A stretch of DNA of 64,000 nt from Methyloligella sp. GL2 (GTDB lineage Bacteria; Pseudomonadota; Alphaproteobacteria; Rhizobiales; Methyloligellaceae). The DNA is taken from contig NZ_CP054476.1 in the NCBI RefSeq assembly GCF_013341275.1, positions 2,840,988 to 2,904,987 of the forward strand, read 5' to 3'. Every line of letters starts with the position of its first letter. Position 1 is the stretch's first letter. Below are positions 1 through 10,229 of the stretch, piece after piece. The translations under genes and the position numbers were made by a program. The notes under the pieces were generated by a model. It searched no databases, was not told where the DNA came from, and was given only the letters and a program-made list of their open reading frames with translations.

Positions 1-94
1 TTGCGCTTTGCTCGGCCTGTGGCGGGCTTGGCGAGATTGCCCGATAGTCCATTGCCGCTTCACAAGGCGTAATGCCCAGCATAGTCTTTATGCA

Positions 95-712
95 ATGACA
101 GACGAGATCACAGACGATCACAATCCGCGCAACGGATATCTCGACGGTCAGCTTCTGATAGCGATGCCCGCCATGGGCGATCCACGCTTTTCCCGCGCCG
201 TGATCTATATGTGCGCACATTCGGGCGACGGTGCGATGGGAATCGTGATCAATCAGCGCGCCCCGCATATCGACTTTTCCGACCTGCTCGACCAGCTCGA
301 GATCACCCCGGCGGATCAGCGCATCTCGTTGCCGAGCCTTTCGCCCTCCTCGATGGCGGTGCATCTGGGCGGACCGGTTGAGACCGGGCGCGGCTTCGTG
401 CTGCATAGCTCCGATTACTTCAAGGCCGAGAGCACGCTTCCGATCGATGAGGGCGTGTGCCTGACGGCGACGGTCGATATCTTGCGCGATATCGCCGCCG
501 GTTCGGGGCCGGACAAGGCGCTTTTGGCGCTGGGCTATGCCGGCTGGGCGCCGGGGCAGCTTGAGAGCGAGATCCATGCCAATGGCTGGCTGCATTGCGA
601 TGCCGATGCGGAGCTATTGTTCGCCCCCGATATCGAGCAGAAATACGAGCTGGCGCTACAGCGGATCGGCGTCGACGTCTCGCGTCTTGCCAGCGAGTCC
701 GGTCACGCCTGA
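95..712 (+). CDS. yqgE: YqgE/AlgH family protein (UPF0301)
   Basis: A 205-residue protein with the conserved UPF0301 opening: [15 protein letters not shown] at residues 15-29 and GIVINQ at 49-54. The family is soluble and widespread in Proteobacteria; its molecular role is unsettled, and AlgH has been linked to transcriptional control in Pseudomonas. I chose the ATG at 95 because homologues begin a few residues before this block; the frame stays open upstream to position 8 but that part looks non-coding. Its 3' end overlaps by 10 bases the end of the convergent GGDEF/EAL gene. The 94 bases upstream reach the window edge, and I see no feature in them. Confidence 0.93.
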   Translation: MTDEITDDHNPRNGYLDGQLLIAMPAMGDPRFSRAVIYMCAHSGDGAMGIVINQRAPHIDFSDLLDQLEITPADQRISLPSLSPSSMAVHLGGPVETGRGFVLHSSDYFKAESTLPIDEGVCLTATVDILRDIAAGSGPDKALLALGYAGWAPGQLESEIHANGWLHCDADAELLFAPDIEQKYELALQRIGVDVSRLASESGHA

Positions 713-3700
713 GGCGTCGAAGGGGCGCTGTCGGGCGGGCCTTGCATCGGCTCATGTCCCGTAGCTGCTGCCGAGCTTTGGGTATGCGGCTCTGGCGCCT
801 GCGCTCCCCCTGCCCCATTCGAACCGTTGCCATTGCCATTTCCGGTGCCGGCCATCTTGGCACGCCGCCGGCCGCCTTTGGCCTTATGGCTGGCCAGCGC
901 ATGCAGCAGCGCCGCCACCTGCTTCACCGACATCGGCTCGCCGTAATAGAAGCCCTGGCCGTATTCGCAGTCCAGATCGCGCAAGTGCGCGGCGTGGTCC
1001 TCCGACTCGATACCTTCGGCCACCACCTCTTTGCCGAGATCGTGGGCGAGCATGATGATCGATTTCAGGATCAGCGGGCTGGTGCCGTCGAGGCCGCCGT
1101 CGCGCACCAGAGATTTGTCGATCTTGATGGTGTCGCACGGGAAGCGGTGCAGATAGCTGAGCGAGGAATAGCCGGTGCCGAAATCGTCGAGCGCGACGCG
1201 GGCGCCGAAATTGCGCAGCCAGTCCAGGAGCTCCACCGCGCGTTCCGGATTTTCCATCAGCAGAGATTCGGTGATCTCCAGGCGCAGCGTGCCGGGCGGC
1301 ACCACGTCGCTGGCCAGGAGATGGCGGATATCCTGCACCAGATCCTGGCGGAACAGCTGGCGGCTGGAGACATTGACGGAGACGAAGAGCGGGTCACGCT
1401 CGCGCGGCAGCGCCTTGTGCCAGAAGGCGGCCTGCTCCAGCGCCTGTTTCAGCACATAGCTGCCGAGCTCGACGATCAGCCCGGTCTCCTCGGCCATCGG
1501 GATGAAATCGTCGGCACCGAGGCGGCCCCGGGTCGGATGGTCCCAGCGCAATAGCGCCTCGAAGCCGGCGAGCTGATTATTGGCGATGCGGGTGATCGGC
1601 TGATAGACGACGGCGATCTGCTTGCGCTCGATGGCGCGGCGGAGATCGCTCTCCAGGGGAAGCTGGCCTTCCTCCTCGCTGCGGCTCGCCGGATTGAAGA
1701 TCTCGATGCGGTCGGCGCCGGCGCGTTTGGCCTGCAGCATGGCGATCTCGCCCTCGCGCAGGAAATCCTGGGCAGTGTCGTGGGTGCCGTCATGCACCAC
1801 GATGCCGATTGACGCGGTGAGCACGATCTCCTTGCCGTCGATCTTCATCGGCGTCCTGAGCGAGCGCCGCACCCTGTCGGCCAGCATGGCGACGTTGCGC
1901 GGATCGATCTCGGAAATCAGCATAATGGCGAACTGGTCGCCGCCGAGACGGGCGAGCGTATCTTGCGGGTTGAGATGGCGCTGCAGACGGCGGGCCAGGG
2001 TCAGCAGCATGGTATCGCCGGTGACCAGCCCGAGGCTCTGATTGACGTTCCGGAAGCGGTCGATATCGATGAAGATGATGGTCGGGCGGTTGCCTTGCGC
2101 CTCTTTCATCCGGGTGATGGCGCCTTGCAGCCGGTCCATGAACAGCTCGCGGTTGGGCAGGCCGGTCAGATGGTCGTGCACCGAATCGTGCATCAGCCGC
2201 TCGTGGGAGCGCTTGATGCCGGTGACGTCGCGCAGCAGGCCGACGCAGCGGAGCAGCCGCGGATTGTCGCTCTCCGGCGCATGGCCGCGCAGCTCGTACC
2301 ACAGATAGGTGCCGTCATGGCGGCGCAGGCGGAAGTCGAGATCGATATCGCCGCCATGGTTCTCCTGCAGCGACATCAAGGTGAGACGGAAACGCTCGCG
2401 GTCGCCGGGGTGCATATGGCCGATGAATTGATCCAGCGTGCCGTTGAGGCTGCCCGGGGGCAGACCCAGCGTCTCCTCGATCTCGACGCTGACGCTGACC
2501 TCCTCGGCGCCGCTGCTCCACTGCCAGATGGCGGAGCCGGAGCTGTCGACGGCCAGCGCCTTGAGCTGCGACTGGGTGAGCGGGCCGAGCTGGGCGACGG
2601 GGCCTGAGCGGAAGGCGAACTGGGTGACCGAGAAGCCGAGCAGCACCAGGATCAGCACCAGACCGGCGAGGAAGCCCGATAAAGCGAGATCGCCCTGAAG
2701 CTGACCAATCACGATCATGCCGGCGCCGAACATCCAGACCAGGAACAACAACCAGGTCGGGATCAGCGCCAAAGCGCGGTCCTGGCCGCGCAGCGCCAGA
2801 TAGAAGACTAGCCCGGTGCCGATGGCAGCGAGCGGGATGCAGGACATCCGCGTCAGTCCGGCGGCGATCTCCGGATCGATGACAGCGAAGATGACGAGCC
2901 CGAATTGCAGAGCGATCCAGCCCCAGAACACGGAGCGGATCCAGTTATGCCAAAGGCCGATGCGCAGGAAAGTGTAGAGGAACAGCACGATGGAGGCGAC
3001 GAGGCCGGCTTCGGCGGCGGCGCGGTAGACGGCGGTACGCTCCACGGAGATGGGGAACAGCTTGTTCCAGAATCCGAAATCGACGCAGAGATAAGCGAGG
3101 CCCGCCCAGGCGACCAGCGCGGTCGCCGGGAAGATCGCGCGGTGGTTGGCGGCGAAGATCGCGGTCAGGAAGATGGCGAGCACGCCGGCGATGCCGAGCA
3201 GCACGCCGTTGAACAGCATGCGGTCCTGCTGCTTGTTCTGATAGGCCTCCGGGTCCCAGAGCGACATGCGCGGCACGTCCTTGGAGGCGAGCTCGGCGGC
3301 AAAGGTGATGGTCTGGCCGGGCTCCAGGCTGACGCGGAAGATATCGGCGCGGTTATTGGGCACCCGCTCCGGCTTGAAGCCCAAGGACGGGGTGACGGCG
3401 CTGACGCGGTCGGAATCGAGCTCGGGCCAATAGAGGCCGGAATTGGTCAGGCTGTAGCGCGGCGCGATCAGCCAGCGAACCATGCGCTGTTTGGTCGGGT
3501 TGGCCAGGGCGAAGACCAGCCAGCTCGGGCTGGTGCCGGGTGTGGCGGCCTGGATCGCCATGCGGCCGACATAGCCGTCCTGCCCGGGCGCGGTCTCGAT
3601 CTGCAGCCGGTCGCCTTCCGCCTCGTGCAGCTCGGCCAGCGAGGTGACGTCGATACGGACATAGTTCGGGTTGACGGTGATGGCATCGACGGCAAGGGCC

Positions 3701-3864
3701 GGCGCAGCGGCGAACAGAATGGCGATCAGCGCGAATAGCAACAGCAGGACTCGTGCAGCGGCGAAATGCGCGCCAGCGGCCGCCTCCGGAAGGCGGTCCG
3801 GCCGCATCGCGGCCAGGGCCCGGCGTCTTCGGTCGGCCGCATGAGCTGTGCCAGAGGCGTTCAC
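703..3864 (-). CDS. 7TM-DISM sensor with PAS, GGDEF and EAL domains
   Basis: A 1053-residue inner-membrane cyclic-di-GMP protein. A signal-anchor (about residues 39-58) is followed by a periplasmic region of the 7TMR-DISM extracellular type (60-200), a run of hydrophobic helices (217-425), a PAS domain (440-555), a GGDEF domain (560-725), an EAL domain (740-985) and a Gly/Asn/Ser-rich tail. The cyclase motif reads GGDQF at 641-645, so the metal-binding Glu is replaced by Gln. The EAL side looks intact: EALLRW at 769-774, then [32 protein letters not shown] and a late EYGQG. I infer a phosphodiesterase whose GGDEF domain may only bind nucleotide. It is the last gene of the long minus-strand block, 42 bases after the acetyltransferase gene. 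The ligand sensed is unknown. Confidence 0.9.
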   Translation of the reverse strand: MNASGTAHAADRRRRALAAMRPDRLPEAAAGAHFAAARVLLLLFALIAILFAAAPALAVDAITVNPNYVRIDVTSLAELHEAEGDRLQIETAPGQDGYVGRMAIQAATPGTSPSWLVFALANPTKQRMVRWLIAPRYSLTNSGLYWPELDSDRVSAVTPSLGFKPERVPNNRADIFRVSLEPGQTITFAAELASKDVPRMSLWDPEAYQNKQQDRMLFNGVLLGIAGVLAIFLTAIFAANHRAIFPATALVAWAGLAYLCVDFGFWNKLFPISVERTAVYRAAAEAGLVASIVLFLYTFLRIGLWHNWIRSVFWGWIALQFGLVIFAVIDPEIAAGLTRMSCIPLAAIGTGLVFYLALRGQDRALALIPTWLLFLVWMFGAGMIVIGQLQGDLALSGFLAGLVLILVLLGFSVTQFAFRSGPVAQLGPLTQSQLKALAVDSSGSAIWQWSSGAEEVSVSVEIEETLGLPPGSLNGTLDQFIGHMHPGDRERFRLTLMSLQENHGGDIDLDFRLRRHDGTYLWYELRGHAPESDNPRLLRCVGLLRDVTGIKRSHERLMHDSVHDHLTGLPNRELFMDRLQGAITRMKEAQGNRPTIIFIDIDRFRNVNQSLGLVTGDTMLLTLARRLQRHLNPQDTLARLGGDQFAIMLISEIDPRNVAMLADRVRRSLRTPMKIDGKEIVLTASIGIVVHDGTHDTAQDFLREGEIAMLQAKRAGADRIEIFNPASRSEEEGQLPLESDLRRAIERKQIAVVYQPITRIANNQLAGFEALLRWDHPTRGRLGADDFIPMAEETGLIVELGSYVLKQALEQAAFWHKALPRERDPLFVSVNVSSRQLFRQDLVQDIRHLLASDVVPPGTLRLEITESLLMENPERAVELLDWLRNFGARVALDDFGTGYSSLSYLHRFPCDTIKIDKSLVRDGGLDGTSPLILKSIIMLAHDLGKEVVAEGIESEDHAAHLRDLDCEYGQGFYYGEPMSVKQVAALLHALASHKAKGGRRRAKMAGTGNGNGNGSNGAGGAQAPEPHTQSSAAATGHEPMQGPPDSAPSTPQA

Positions 3865-3906
3865 GTCTGCACTCTTTCCCCTTGCTTCATCGGTCCGAAG
3901 CGCGCC

Positions 3907-4494
3907 CTAAAGGCGTTCGTCCGTATCAAGCAGCGCGTAGAGCAGGTGATCCTGCCATTCGCCGTTGATGCGTAAGTAGCGGCGCGCAAATCCCTCCTGC
4001 TTGAACCCGGTTTTCTCCAAGAGTCTCTTGGAGGGGGTATTGTTCGGCAGGCACGCCGCCTCAAGCCGGTGCAGGTCAAGCGAGTCGAATACAAACGGAA
4101 TAACAGCCCGCACCGCCTCTGTCATGTAACCGCGGCGTGCGTATGGGGCGCCGGTCCAGTACCCAAGCGTGCAAGCCTGGGTCACCCCGCGGCGCACATT
4201 GCAAAGGGTCAGCCCGCCGACCAGCTCTTCGGTCTCGTTGCTGAAGACGAACAGCGCATAGCCCATATCCTCGCGGAGATCGCGCAGGTAGTGGCGCACG
4301 CGGCGGCGGTAAGACGAGCGGCCGAGCTCGTCCGGCGCCCAAAGCGGCTCCCAGGGCCGCAAGAATTCATAGCTTTGACTGCGCAATTCCGCCCAGGCCG
4401 GATAATCGCCCATCTGCGGGGTGCGGAGGGTGACCCGCTCATTGCGGATGACGGGGCCGATATCGCTGGAACTGGCGGGACGCAGCAGCGCCAT
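3907..4494 (-). CDS. RimJ-type GNAT N-acetyltransferase
   Basis: A 195-residue GNAT-fold protein. The acetyl-CoA loop is GYWTGAPYARRGYMTEAV at 111-128, followed by the RimJ/RimL-type helix and LEAACLPNNTPSKRLLEKTGF, in which the Asn and the Lys-Thr-Gly-Phe block are typical of ribosomal-protein N-terminal acetyltransferases. RimJ acetylates ribosomal protein S5 in E. coli, but this subfamily is broad and the substrate here is not proven. It lies 14 bases after the M16 peptidase gene on the same strand, so it is probably co-transcribed with it. This thrC-M16-GNAT-GGDEF/EAL order is common in Hyphomicrobiales. Confidence 0.87.
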   Translation of the reverse strand: MALLRPASSSDIGPVIRNERVTLRTPQMGDYPAWAELRSQSYEFLRPWEPLWAPDELGRSSYRRRVRHYLRDLREDMGYALFVFSNETEELVGGLTLCNVRRGVTQACTLGYWTGAPYARRGYMTEAVRAVIPFVFDSLDLHRLEAACLPNNTPSKRLLEKTGFKQEGFARRYLRINGEWQDHLLYALLDTDERL

Positions 4495-4508
4495 CTGAAA
4501 TGCTCCCC

Positions 4509-5789
4509 TTACGCCGCCCGGCTCGGCGGCGATACGAATTGCGCGGCGACCGCATCGAAGCGCTTCTGATTGCCGACCGGGCCGACAGTGGCGAGGCTGA
4601 GCGGCGAGGCCAGAAGCTTCTCCGCCTGGCGGCGCACATCCTCCAGGCTGACCGCCTCGATGCGCTCGATCGCCTCGTCGTTGGGAATGGTGCGGCCGAG
4701 CACCAGAAGCTGGCGGGCGAGCTGATCTGCGCGGGCACCGGAGCTTTCCAGCGCGGTCAACAGCCCCATCTTCACCTGGGCGCGGACCCGGGCCAGCTCG
4801 TCCTCGTGGAAGCCTTCCTCGGCGCCGCGCACGATCTCCTCGCGCAGCACCGCGAAGAGCTGGTCGGCGCGCTCGGGGCCGGTCGCGGCGTAGATGTTGA
4901 ACAGCCCGCCATCGGAGAGCCCGTAGGCATAGGCGAAGACGGAATAACAGAGGCCGCGTTTCTCGCGCACCTCCTGGAACAGGCGCGAGGACATGCCGCC
5001 GCCGAGCAGCGCGGCGAGCATCTGCATCTTGAAGTAGTCTTCATGCAGGAAGGCCGGCGCCTCGAAGCTCAGGGCGAGATGGCTCTGCTCGAAGGATTTC
5101 TGCGAGCTGCGGATGCCGCCGACATAATGGGCCGCTTCCGGCTCTCCAGCAGGGCTCGCCTCGACGCCACCGAAATAGCGCTCCGCAAGCGCCAGGAAGG
5201 CCGCGTGATCGACGGCGCCGGCGGCGGCGAGCACCATGCTCGGGCCGTGATAATGGGCGGTGAGATAGCGGCTGAGATCTTCGCGGGTGAAGCGCGAGAC
5301 GCTCGCGCTGGTGCCGAGGATCGGGCGCCCCATGGGCTGGTCGGGATAGGCCGCCTCCTGCACCAGATCGAACACGGTGTCGTCGGGCGAATCCAGCGAA
5401 GCGGCGATCTCCTGCAGGATGACGTCGCGTTCGCGGGCCAGCTCCAGCTCGTCGAAACGGGCATTGAGCAGGATATCGCTCAAGATATCCATGGCCAGCG
5501 GCACGTCCTGACGCATCACCCGGGCATGATAGGCGGTGCTGTCGACGGCGGTGGCGGCGTTGAGATCACCGCCGACGGCCTCGATCTCCTCGGCGATATC
5601 GCGCGCCGAACGGCGGGCGGTGCCCTTGAAGGCCATATGCTCCAGGAAATGCGCCACGCCGTGCTCGGCCAAGGTTTCGCTACGGCTGCCGGCACCGATC
5701 CACACGCCGAGCGAGACGGTCTCGATCCCCGGCATCGCCGCGGTGACCACGGTGATGCCGTTGGCGAGCTTTGAAACGGACGGGGTCAC
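4509..5789 (-). CDS. M16 family zinc metallopeptidase
   Basis: A 426-residue protein with the inverted zinc motif HFLEH at 47-51 (His47, Glu50, His51), and a likely third ligand at Glu127 inside ERDVILQEI. The N-terminal half holds the zinc and the C-terminal half carries the R/Y pair region typical of the processing-peptidase (PqqL/MPP beta) branch. Bacterial members degrade peptides or clean up leader sequences, usually in the cytoplasm; the target is not visible. The start codon is a GTG that overlaps the thrC stop (GTGA), which implies translational coupling. No signal peptide is seen. A second, separate M16 pair sits at 37.4-39.9 kb. Confidence 0.93.
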   Translation of the reverse strand: MTPSVSKLANGITVVTAAMPGIETVSLGVWIGAGSRSETLAEHGVAHFLEHMAFKGTARRSARDIAEEIEAVGGDLNAATAVDSTAYHARVMRQDVPLAMDILSDILLNARFDELELARERDVILQEIAASLDSPDDTVFDLVQEAAYPDQPMGRPILGTSASVSRFTREDLSRYLTAHYHGPSMVLAAAGAVDHAAFLALAERYFGGVEASPAGEPEAAHYVGGIRSSQKSFEQSHLALSFEAPAFLHEDYFKMQMLAALLGGGMSSRLFQEVREKRGLCYSVFAYAYGLSDGGLFNIYAATGPERADQLFAVLREEIVRGAEEGFHEDELARVRAQVKMGLLTALESSGARADQLARQLLVLGRTIPNDEAIERIEAVSLEDVRRQAEKLLASPLSLATVGPVGNQKRFDAVAAQFVSPPSRAA

Positions 5790-7225
5790 GCGCCGGCCTC
5801 CGCGGATTGCGCGGCGCGGGCATTGGAAGCGATGTAATCGGCGACGGTCTGGAAATCGGGCGGCAGCGTCTCGCAGCGCTCCTCTTCGCCGAGCCGATCG
5901 ATCAGCCGCTGGGGCTGCTCGGGGATCCGGCCGGTGGCGCGCTCCACCGCATCGGGGAACTTGGCGGCATCGGCGGTCGATAGGATCACCATCGGGATGG
6001 TGGTGTTGCCCTCGTCGCGGGCGCGGCGCTCGTCCAGGGCCGAGGCGATGGCGACGGCGGTATGGGGATCGATCAGCACGCCAGTCTTGCGGTAGAGGCG
6101 GCCGATGGTCTCTTCGACCTCGGCTTCCGGAATGCTGTAAGCGCCGAAGACCTGTTTCAGGCGTGCCAGCTCGCTGGCGCTCATCTGCAATTTCCCCGTC
6201 TCCTGCAGCTCCTGCATGAGCGTCCTGATGCGCGCGTCGTCCCGATCGACAAGCTCGAACAGCAAGCGCTCGAAATTGCTCGCTAGCTGGATATCCATGC
6301 TGGGGCTAGTCGTCGCGACAACGTTTCGCGGCTCGTAGATTCCGGTCGCGAAAGCGCGCGGAAGACTGTCGTTGAGGTTCGTGGCAACAACGAGGCGGTT
6401 GATCGGCAGGCCCATCCGCTTCGCCGCATAACCTGCGAAGATATCGCCGAAATTCCCGGTGGGCACGGTATAGGAGAGCGGTCGCCACGGAGCGCCCAAG
6501 GCCACGGCCGAGGTGAAGTAGTAGACGATCTGAGCGACGATGCGGGCCCAGTTGATGGAGTTGACGCCGGTCAGCTTCAGCCGGTCGCGCAAGGGCAGAT
6601 CGTTGAACAGGGATTTCACGATCGACTGGCAGTCGTCGAAGGTGCCTTCCACCGCGATGTTGAACACATTGGCGTCGGGGACCGTGGTCATTTGCCGCCG
6701 CTGGATGTCGGTGACCCGGCCCTTGGGATGCAGGATGAAGACGTCGATCGCCTCGCGGCCGCGGAAGGCCTCGATGGCCGCCGCCCCGGTATCGCCGGAA
6801 GTGGCGCCGAGCACGGTGGCGCGCTGGCCGCTGCGGAGCAGCGCCCGGTCCATGAAGCGGGCCACCACCTGCATAGCGAGGTCCTTGAACGCCAGGGTCG
6901 GACCGTGGAACAGCTCCAAAATCCAGAGCTTCGGGGTGATCTGGCGGAGCGGCGTGACGGCCGGATGGGCGAATTGCGCATAGGCCTCATCGATCACCTC
7001 GCGCAGATCGTCCAGGCAGGGATCGCCCTGCAGATAGGGCGCCATGACGCGGTAGGCAACTTCGGTATAGTCGAGCCCAGCGAGGCCGGCGATGTCGTCC
7101 TCTGAGAAGTGCGGCCAGGTTTCCGGCATATAGAGACCGCCGTCGCGGGCGAGCCCGGCCAGAAGCGCGCCTTCGAAAGACAAGGATGGGGCCTCGCCCC
7201 GGGTACTGAAATATTTCACGGGCAA
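5786..7225 (-). CDS. thrC: threonine synthase
   Basis: A 479-residue PLP enzyme converting O-phosphohomoserine to threonine in the cytoplasm. The PLP lysine is Lys114 in FHGPTLAFKD. The phosphate-cradle and domain-linking segments ATSGDTGAAAIEAFRG and VPTGNFGDIFAGYAAKRMGLP are present, and the length fits the fungal/proteobacterial class (about 460-480). It follows surf1 after a 112-base gap that shows only a short unremarkable leader. In many rhizobia ispH and thrB lie between surf1 and thrC; they are absent here. Its stop overlaps the start of the M16 gene. Confidence 0.97.
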   Translation of the reverse strand: MPVKYFSTRGEAPSLSFEGALLAGLARDGGLYMPETWPHFSEDDIAGLAGLDYTEVAYRVMAPYLQGDPCLDDLREVIDEAYAQFAHPAVTPLRQITPKLWILELFHGPTLAFKDLAMQVVARFMDRALLRSGQRATVLGATSGDTGAAAIEAFRGREAIDVFILHPKGRVTDIQRRQMTTVPDANVFNIAVEGTFDDCQSIVKSLFNDLPLRDRLKLTGVNSINWARIVAQIVYYFTSAVALGAPWRPLSYTVPTGNFGDIFAGYAAKRMGLPINRLVVATNLNDSLPRAFATGIYEPRNVVATTSPSMDIQLASNFERLLFELVDRDDARIRTLMQELQETGKLQMSASELARLKQVFGAYSIPEAEVEETIGRLYRKTGVLIDPHTAVAIASALDERRARDEGNTTIPMVILSTADAAKFPDAVERATGRIPEQPQRLIDRLGEEERCETLPPDFQTVADYIASNARAAQSAEAGA

Positions 7226-7337
7226 CCTCGAAAAGGGGCGCTACGAGCGGCGCAAACCCAAGCAAATTTATTGGGGCGAAACTACGCGCCGGAGGCTTTT
7301 CCCGCAAGGAATTGCGCCGCTATTTGCGTGGTTTGCG

Positions 7338-8129
7338 TTAAGCCTCGCCGTCCGGGTCCAGCGGCTTGCCGCGTAGCACGCTCCAGCCATAGATCACGAA
7401 CACCACGGCGAGCGCGGCCGCCATGGAGAACCAGGTCAGCGCATATTGCAGGTGGTTGTTGGGCAAGGCGAGATCGGTCTGACCGCCCTTCGGCCAGCCG
7501 CCGGGAATGTCGCTCGCCTCGGCATCGACAAAAAAGGGCGCGATTTCCGGCGGACTGCCGGCATAGGCGGGATAGATCGCAGCTGTGAGCGCGGTCATGT
7601 CGCGCCAGTACCAGCGATCCGCCTCGGGGTCGTTTTCCGGGGTGAAATAGCCTTTCGGGCGCGGCTTGCGCACCAAGCCGATCACCTCGGTCTCGCCTTC
7701 GATTTCGCCTTTTTCGCGGGATTTTGGGGCCTTCAGGGCGTTGGGCACATAGCCGCGGTCGACCAGCACGACGGGGCCGCCCTCCTCGCGGAACGGGGTG
7801 AGGACATGCCAGCCGGGCTTGCCGCCCTCAGAGATGGCGTAGATCTGACGCTCTCGGGCATTGTCGTAGCGGCCTCGCAGCTTGACCCGCAGATATTCGA
7901 TGTCCTCGCCGTCGGCGGCCCGCGCCAGCGCTACGTCGAGCGGCACGGGCGGGGCATGGACGCGGGTGTCGATCTGGGCTAGCAAGCCCTGCTTCCACTC
8001 CAAACGGTGGAGCTGCCAAAACCCGAGCCAGAGCAGAAGCCCGAACACGGGCACCATGAAAAGGAAGAACCAAATCAGCCGCTTGCCGCCTTTGGGCGGG
8101 CGCGGCGGATATTGCGAAGAGGCCGCCAT
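7338..8129 (-). CDS. SURF1 family cytochrome oxidase biogenesis protein
   Basis: A 263-residue inner-membrane protein with one transmembrane helix near residues 18-38, followed by the SURF1 signature GFWQLHRLEWK, a periplasmic domain, and a second helix near 228-250. SURF1 helps insert heme a into subunit I of aa3 oxidase. It starts immediately after the stop of the DUF983 gene, with no base between, and belongs to the oxidase operon. Start choice is firm because of the tight junction. Confidence 0.95.
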   Translation of the reverse strand: MAASSQYPPRPPKGGKRLIWFFLFMVPVFGLLLWLGFWQLHRLEWKQGLLAQIDTRVHAPPVPLDVALARAADGEDIEYLRVKLRGRYDNARERQIYAISEGGKPGWHVLTPFREEGGPVVLVDRGYVPNALKAPKSREKGEIEGETEVIGLVRKPRPKGYFTPENDPEADRWYWRDMTALTAAIYPAYAGSPPEIAPFFVDAEASDIPGGWPKGGQTDLALPNNHLQYALTWFSMAAALAVVFVIYGWSVLRGKPLDPDGEA

Positions 8130-8540
8130 CTAGTCCTTATGCAGCTTGCCTTCGGCGGCTTCATGGCGGAACTGAAGTGCGACCAGAAGCCCCTTCAGCG
8201 GCCGCAGCATGCCGATCGGCAAGATGATGGCCAGCGGTCCCCAAAGCAGCGCATGCAGCCAATAGGGCGGCTGGTAGACGAGCTCCACGAAGAGCGCCGC
8301 GCCGACGATAATGAAGCCGGTGATGATCATCACGAAGATGGCGGGGCCATCGCCCGCATCGGCGAAGGAGAAATCGCGGCCGCAGACGTCGCAGCTCTTT
8401 TTCAGATCGAGAAAGCCGGTGAACAGCGATCCCTCGCCGCAATCGGGACAGCGTCCGCGAAGACCGCGCCAGATGGTGAGGCCCGTGGAGGCAGGCGCGC
8501 CAGCGTGGCTTTTGGCGGCTTTGGACGATGTGCTGGTCAT
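8130..8540 (-). CDS. DUF983 zinc-ribbon membrane protein
   Basis: A 136-residue protein. Two CxxC pairs, in RCPDCGEGSLF and CDVCGRDF, make a small zinc ribbon in the first 60 residues, and two membrane helices follow (FVMIITGFIIVGAALFVEL and LHALLWGPLAIILPIGML). DUF983 genes sit between ctaE and surf1 in most alphaproteobacterial oxidase operons, which suggests a role in oxidase assembly; the biochemical function is not established. A 79-base gap separates it from ctaE. Confidence 0.92.
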   Translation of the reverse strand: MTSTSSKAAKSHAGAPASTGLTIWRGLRGRCPDCGEGSLFTGFLDLKKSCDVCGRDFSFADAGDGPAIFVMIITGFIIVGAALFVELVYQPPYWLHALLWGPLAIILPIGMLRPLKGLLVALQFRHEAAEGKLHKD

Positions 8541-8619
8541 GCTGGGCAGCGAAACCTCATCTTGGAACGAAAAGGGGCGGCCGTATCGGCCGCCCCCTGA
8601 AGCCTGGGTTTGTTATAGC

Positions 8620-9507
8620 CTAGTGGGCCGGATAGTTGGAACCCGCACCCCAGATGTAGATCGTCGTGAACAGGAACAGCCACACGACGTCGACGAAGTG
8701 CCAGTACCAGGCGGCGGCCTCGAAGCCGAAATGCCGCTGCGGCGTGAAATCGCCCTTGATAGCGCGCCACAGCATTACCGCCAGGAAGATGGTGCCGACG
8801 ATGACATGGAAGCCGTGGAAGCCGGTGGCCATGAAGAAGGTCGAACCATAGATGTGGTGCGAGAAGCCGAAGCCGGCATGGCCGTATTCGAACATCTGGC
8901 CTGCGGTAAACAGGATGCCCAGGACGACCGTGGCAAGAAGGCCGCGGATCAGGCCCTTGCGGTTGCCTTCGATCAGGCAGTGATGGGCGTAGGTGACCGT
9001 GGTGCCCGAGAGCAGCAGGATCAGCGTGTTGACCAGCGGCAGGCCCCACGGGTTGAAGGTGTTGGCGAACCAGCCAAGCCCCGCGACATCGGTATCGACG
9101 CTCGGAATCGGCGGCCATTCGCCCCCGGTCACCGCGGTGCGGGCGTAGGTCACCGCATCGTCCGGATAGAGGGCAACGTCGAAATAGGCCCAGAACCAGG
9201 CGACGAAGAACATCACCTCAGAGGCAATGAACAAGATCATGCCGTAGCGCATATGGAGCTGCACCACGGGAGAATGCTCGCCTCGGCGCCCCTCTTTCAG
9301 GACATCGCCCCACCAGGCAATCATGGTGAAGAGGACGAGGATCAGACCCGGCAAGATCCACAGTGCTTCGGGCTCACCTGCCTTCTTGGTGATGAAATAC
9401 TGCAGCGCACCGAGGGCCAGAACGAAGGCGGCGATAGAACCGACAATCGGCCACGGGCTCGGGTTGAGGATATGGTAGTCGTGTTGTTTGGCGTGTGTGT
9501 CAGCCAT
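8620..9507 (-). CDS. ctaE: cytochrome c oxidase subunit III
   Basis: A 295-residue protein with seven predicted membrane helices. Conserved features include HDYHILNPSPWPIVGS near the N-terminus, the ASEVMFFVAWFWAYF segment with its lipid-binding Glu, and GFHGFHVIVGTIFL near the C-terminus. Subunit III of aa3-type oxidase stabilises the catalytic core and proton uptake in the inner membrane. It lies 63 bases after ctaG in the operon. Confidence 0.97.
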   Translation of the reverse strand: MADTHAKQHDYHILNPSPWPIVGSIAAFVLALGALQYFITKKAGEPEALWILPGLILVLFTMIAWWGDVLKEGRRGEHSPVVQLHMRYGMILFIASEVMFFVAWFWAYFDVALYPDDAVTYARTAVTGGEWPPIPSVDTDVAGLGWFANTFNPWGLPLVNTLILLLSGTTVTYAHHCLIEGNRKGLIRGLLATVVLGILFTAGQMFEYGHAGFGFSHHIYGSTFFMATGFHGFHVIVGTIFLAVMLWRAIKGDFTPQRHFGFEAAAWYWHFVDVVWLFLFTTIYIWGAGSNYPAH

Positions 9508-9570
9508 TATTGCTCTCTCCGTTCGTCTCCCTAAACGAGGCGCACACGCCTCCCCCTTTACTCTTCTTCG

Positions 9571-10203
9571 TTACGAGCCGGAACGTTCCTCGGCGCCGGT
9601 ATTGGGCGCCTTGGCCAGGCCCTGATCGTTGTCGTCGCGATAGAACGTATAGGACAGAGTAATATCCTGGATATTCTTGGTGTCGTCATCCTCCAGGAAG
9701 GCCGGATCGATAAAAAACGTCACCGGCATTTCCTGGCTCTGTCCCGGCTCCAGGCGCTGCTGGGTAAAGCAGAAGCACTGAACCTTGTTGAAGTAGCTCG
9801 CCGCCGTGCCCGGCGCCACGTTGAAGATGGCGGTGCCGACAACTGGCTTGTCGGATGTGTTGGTGGCCTTGAAGAAGGCGAGATTGCTGGCCCCGATCTG
9901 GACCGTCATCTCCTTTTGCACCGGCTCGAATTTCCACGGCAGGCCGGTGGCGACATTGCCGTCGAAGCGGACGCGGACGGTCTTGTCGGAGACCTGGTCG
10001 ACGCCCGGAGCGGCATTGGCGCGGCGCGGCGTGCCGTCATAGCCGGTCTGCTGGCAGAAGATGCGATAGAGCGGCACGGCGGCAAAGGACAGCCCGACCA
10101 TGCCGGCAACGAGACCGGCAAGAGTCAGCGCGACGATACCGTGACGGGCGGGCTTGGCGCCGCTCGCCGGTGTCTCGCTTCTGTTGGGCTCTTTGCCGAC
10201 CAT
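9571..10203 (-). CDS. ctaG: cytochrome c oxidase assembly protein CtaG (Cox11)
   Basis: A 210-residue copper chaperone for the CuB site of subunit I. One N-terminal membrane helix (about 24-45) leads into a periplasmic domain. Copper-binding Cys residues are in RIFCQQTGYDGTP and in the CFCF motif (KVQCFCFTQQRL), followed by VTFFIDP. I prefer the ATG at 10203 because a GAGG sits nine bases upstream. An in-frame TTG at 10233, overlapping the stop of the small upstream gene as TTGA, would add ten residues and cannot be excluded. Confidence 0.95.
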   Translation of the reverse strand: MVGKEPNRSETPASGAKPARHGIVALTLAGLVAGMVGLSFAAVPLYRIFCQQTGYDGTPRRANAAPGVDQVSDKTVRVRFDGNVATGLPWKFEPVQKEMTVQIGASNLAFFKATNTSDKPVVGTAIFNVAPGTAASYFNKVQCFCFTQQRLEPGQSQEMPVTFFIDPAFLEDDDTKNIQDITLSYTFYRDDNDQGLAKAPNTGAEERSGS

Positions 10204-10229
10204 TCCTTCAGGCCTCGCTCGCCAATCGC

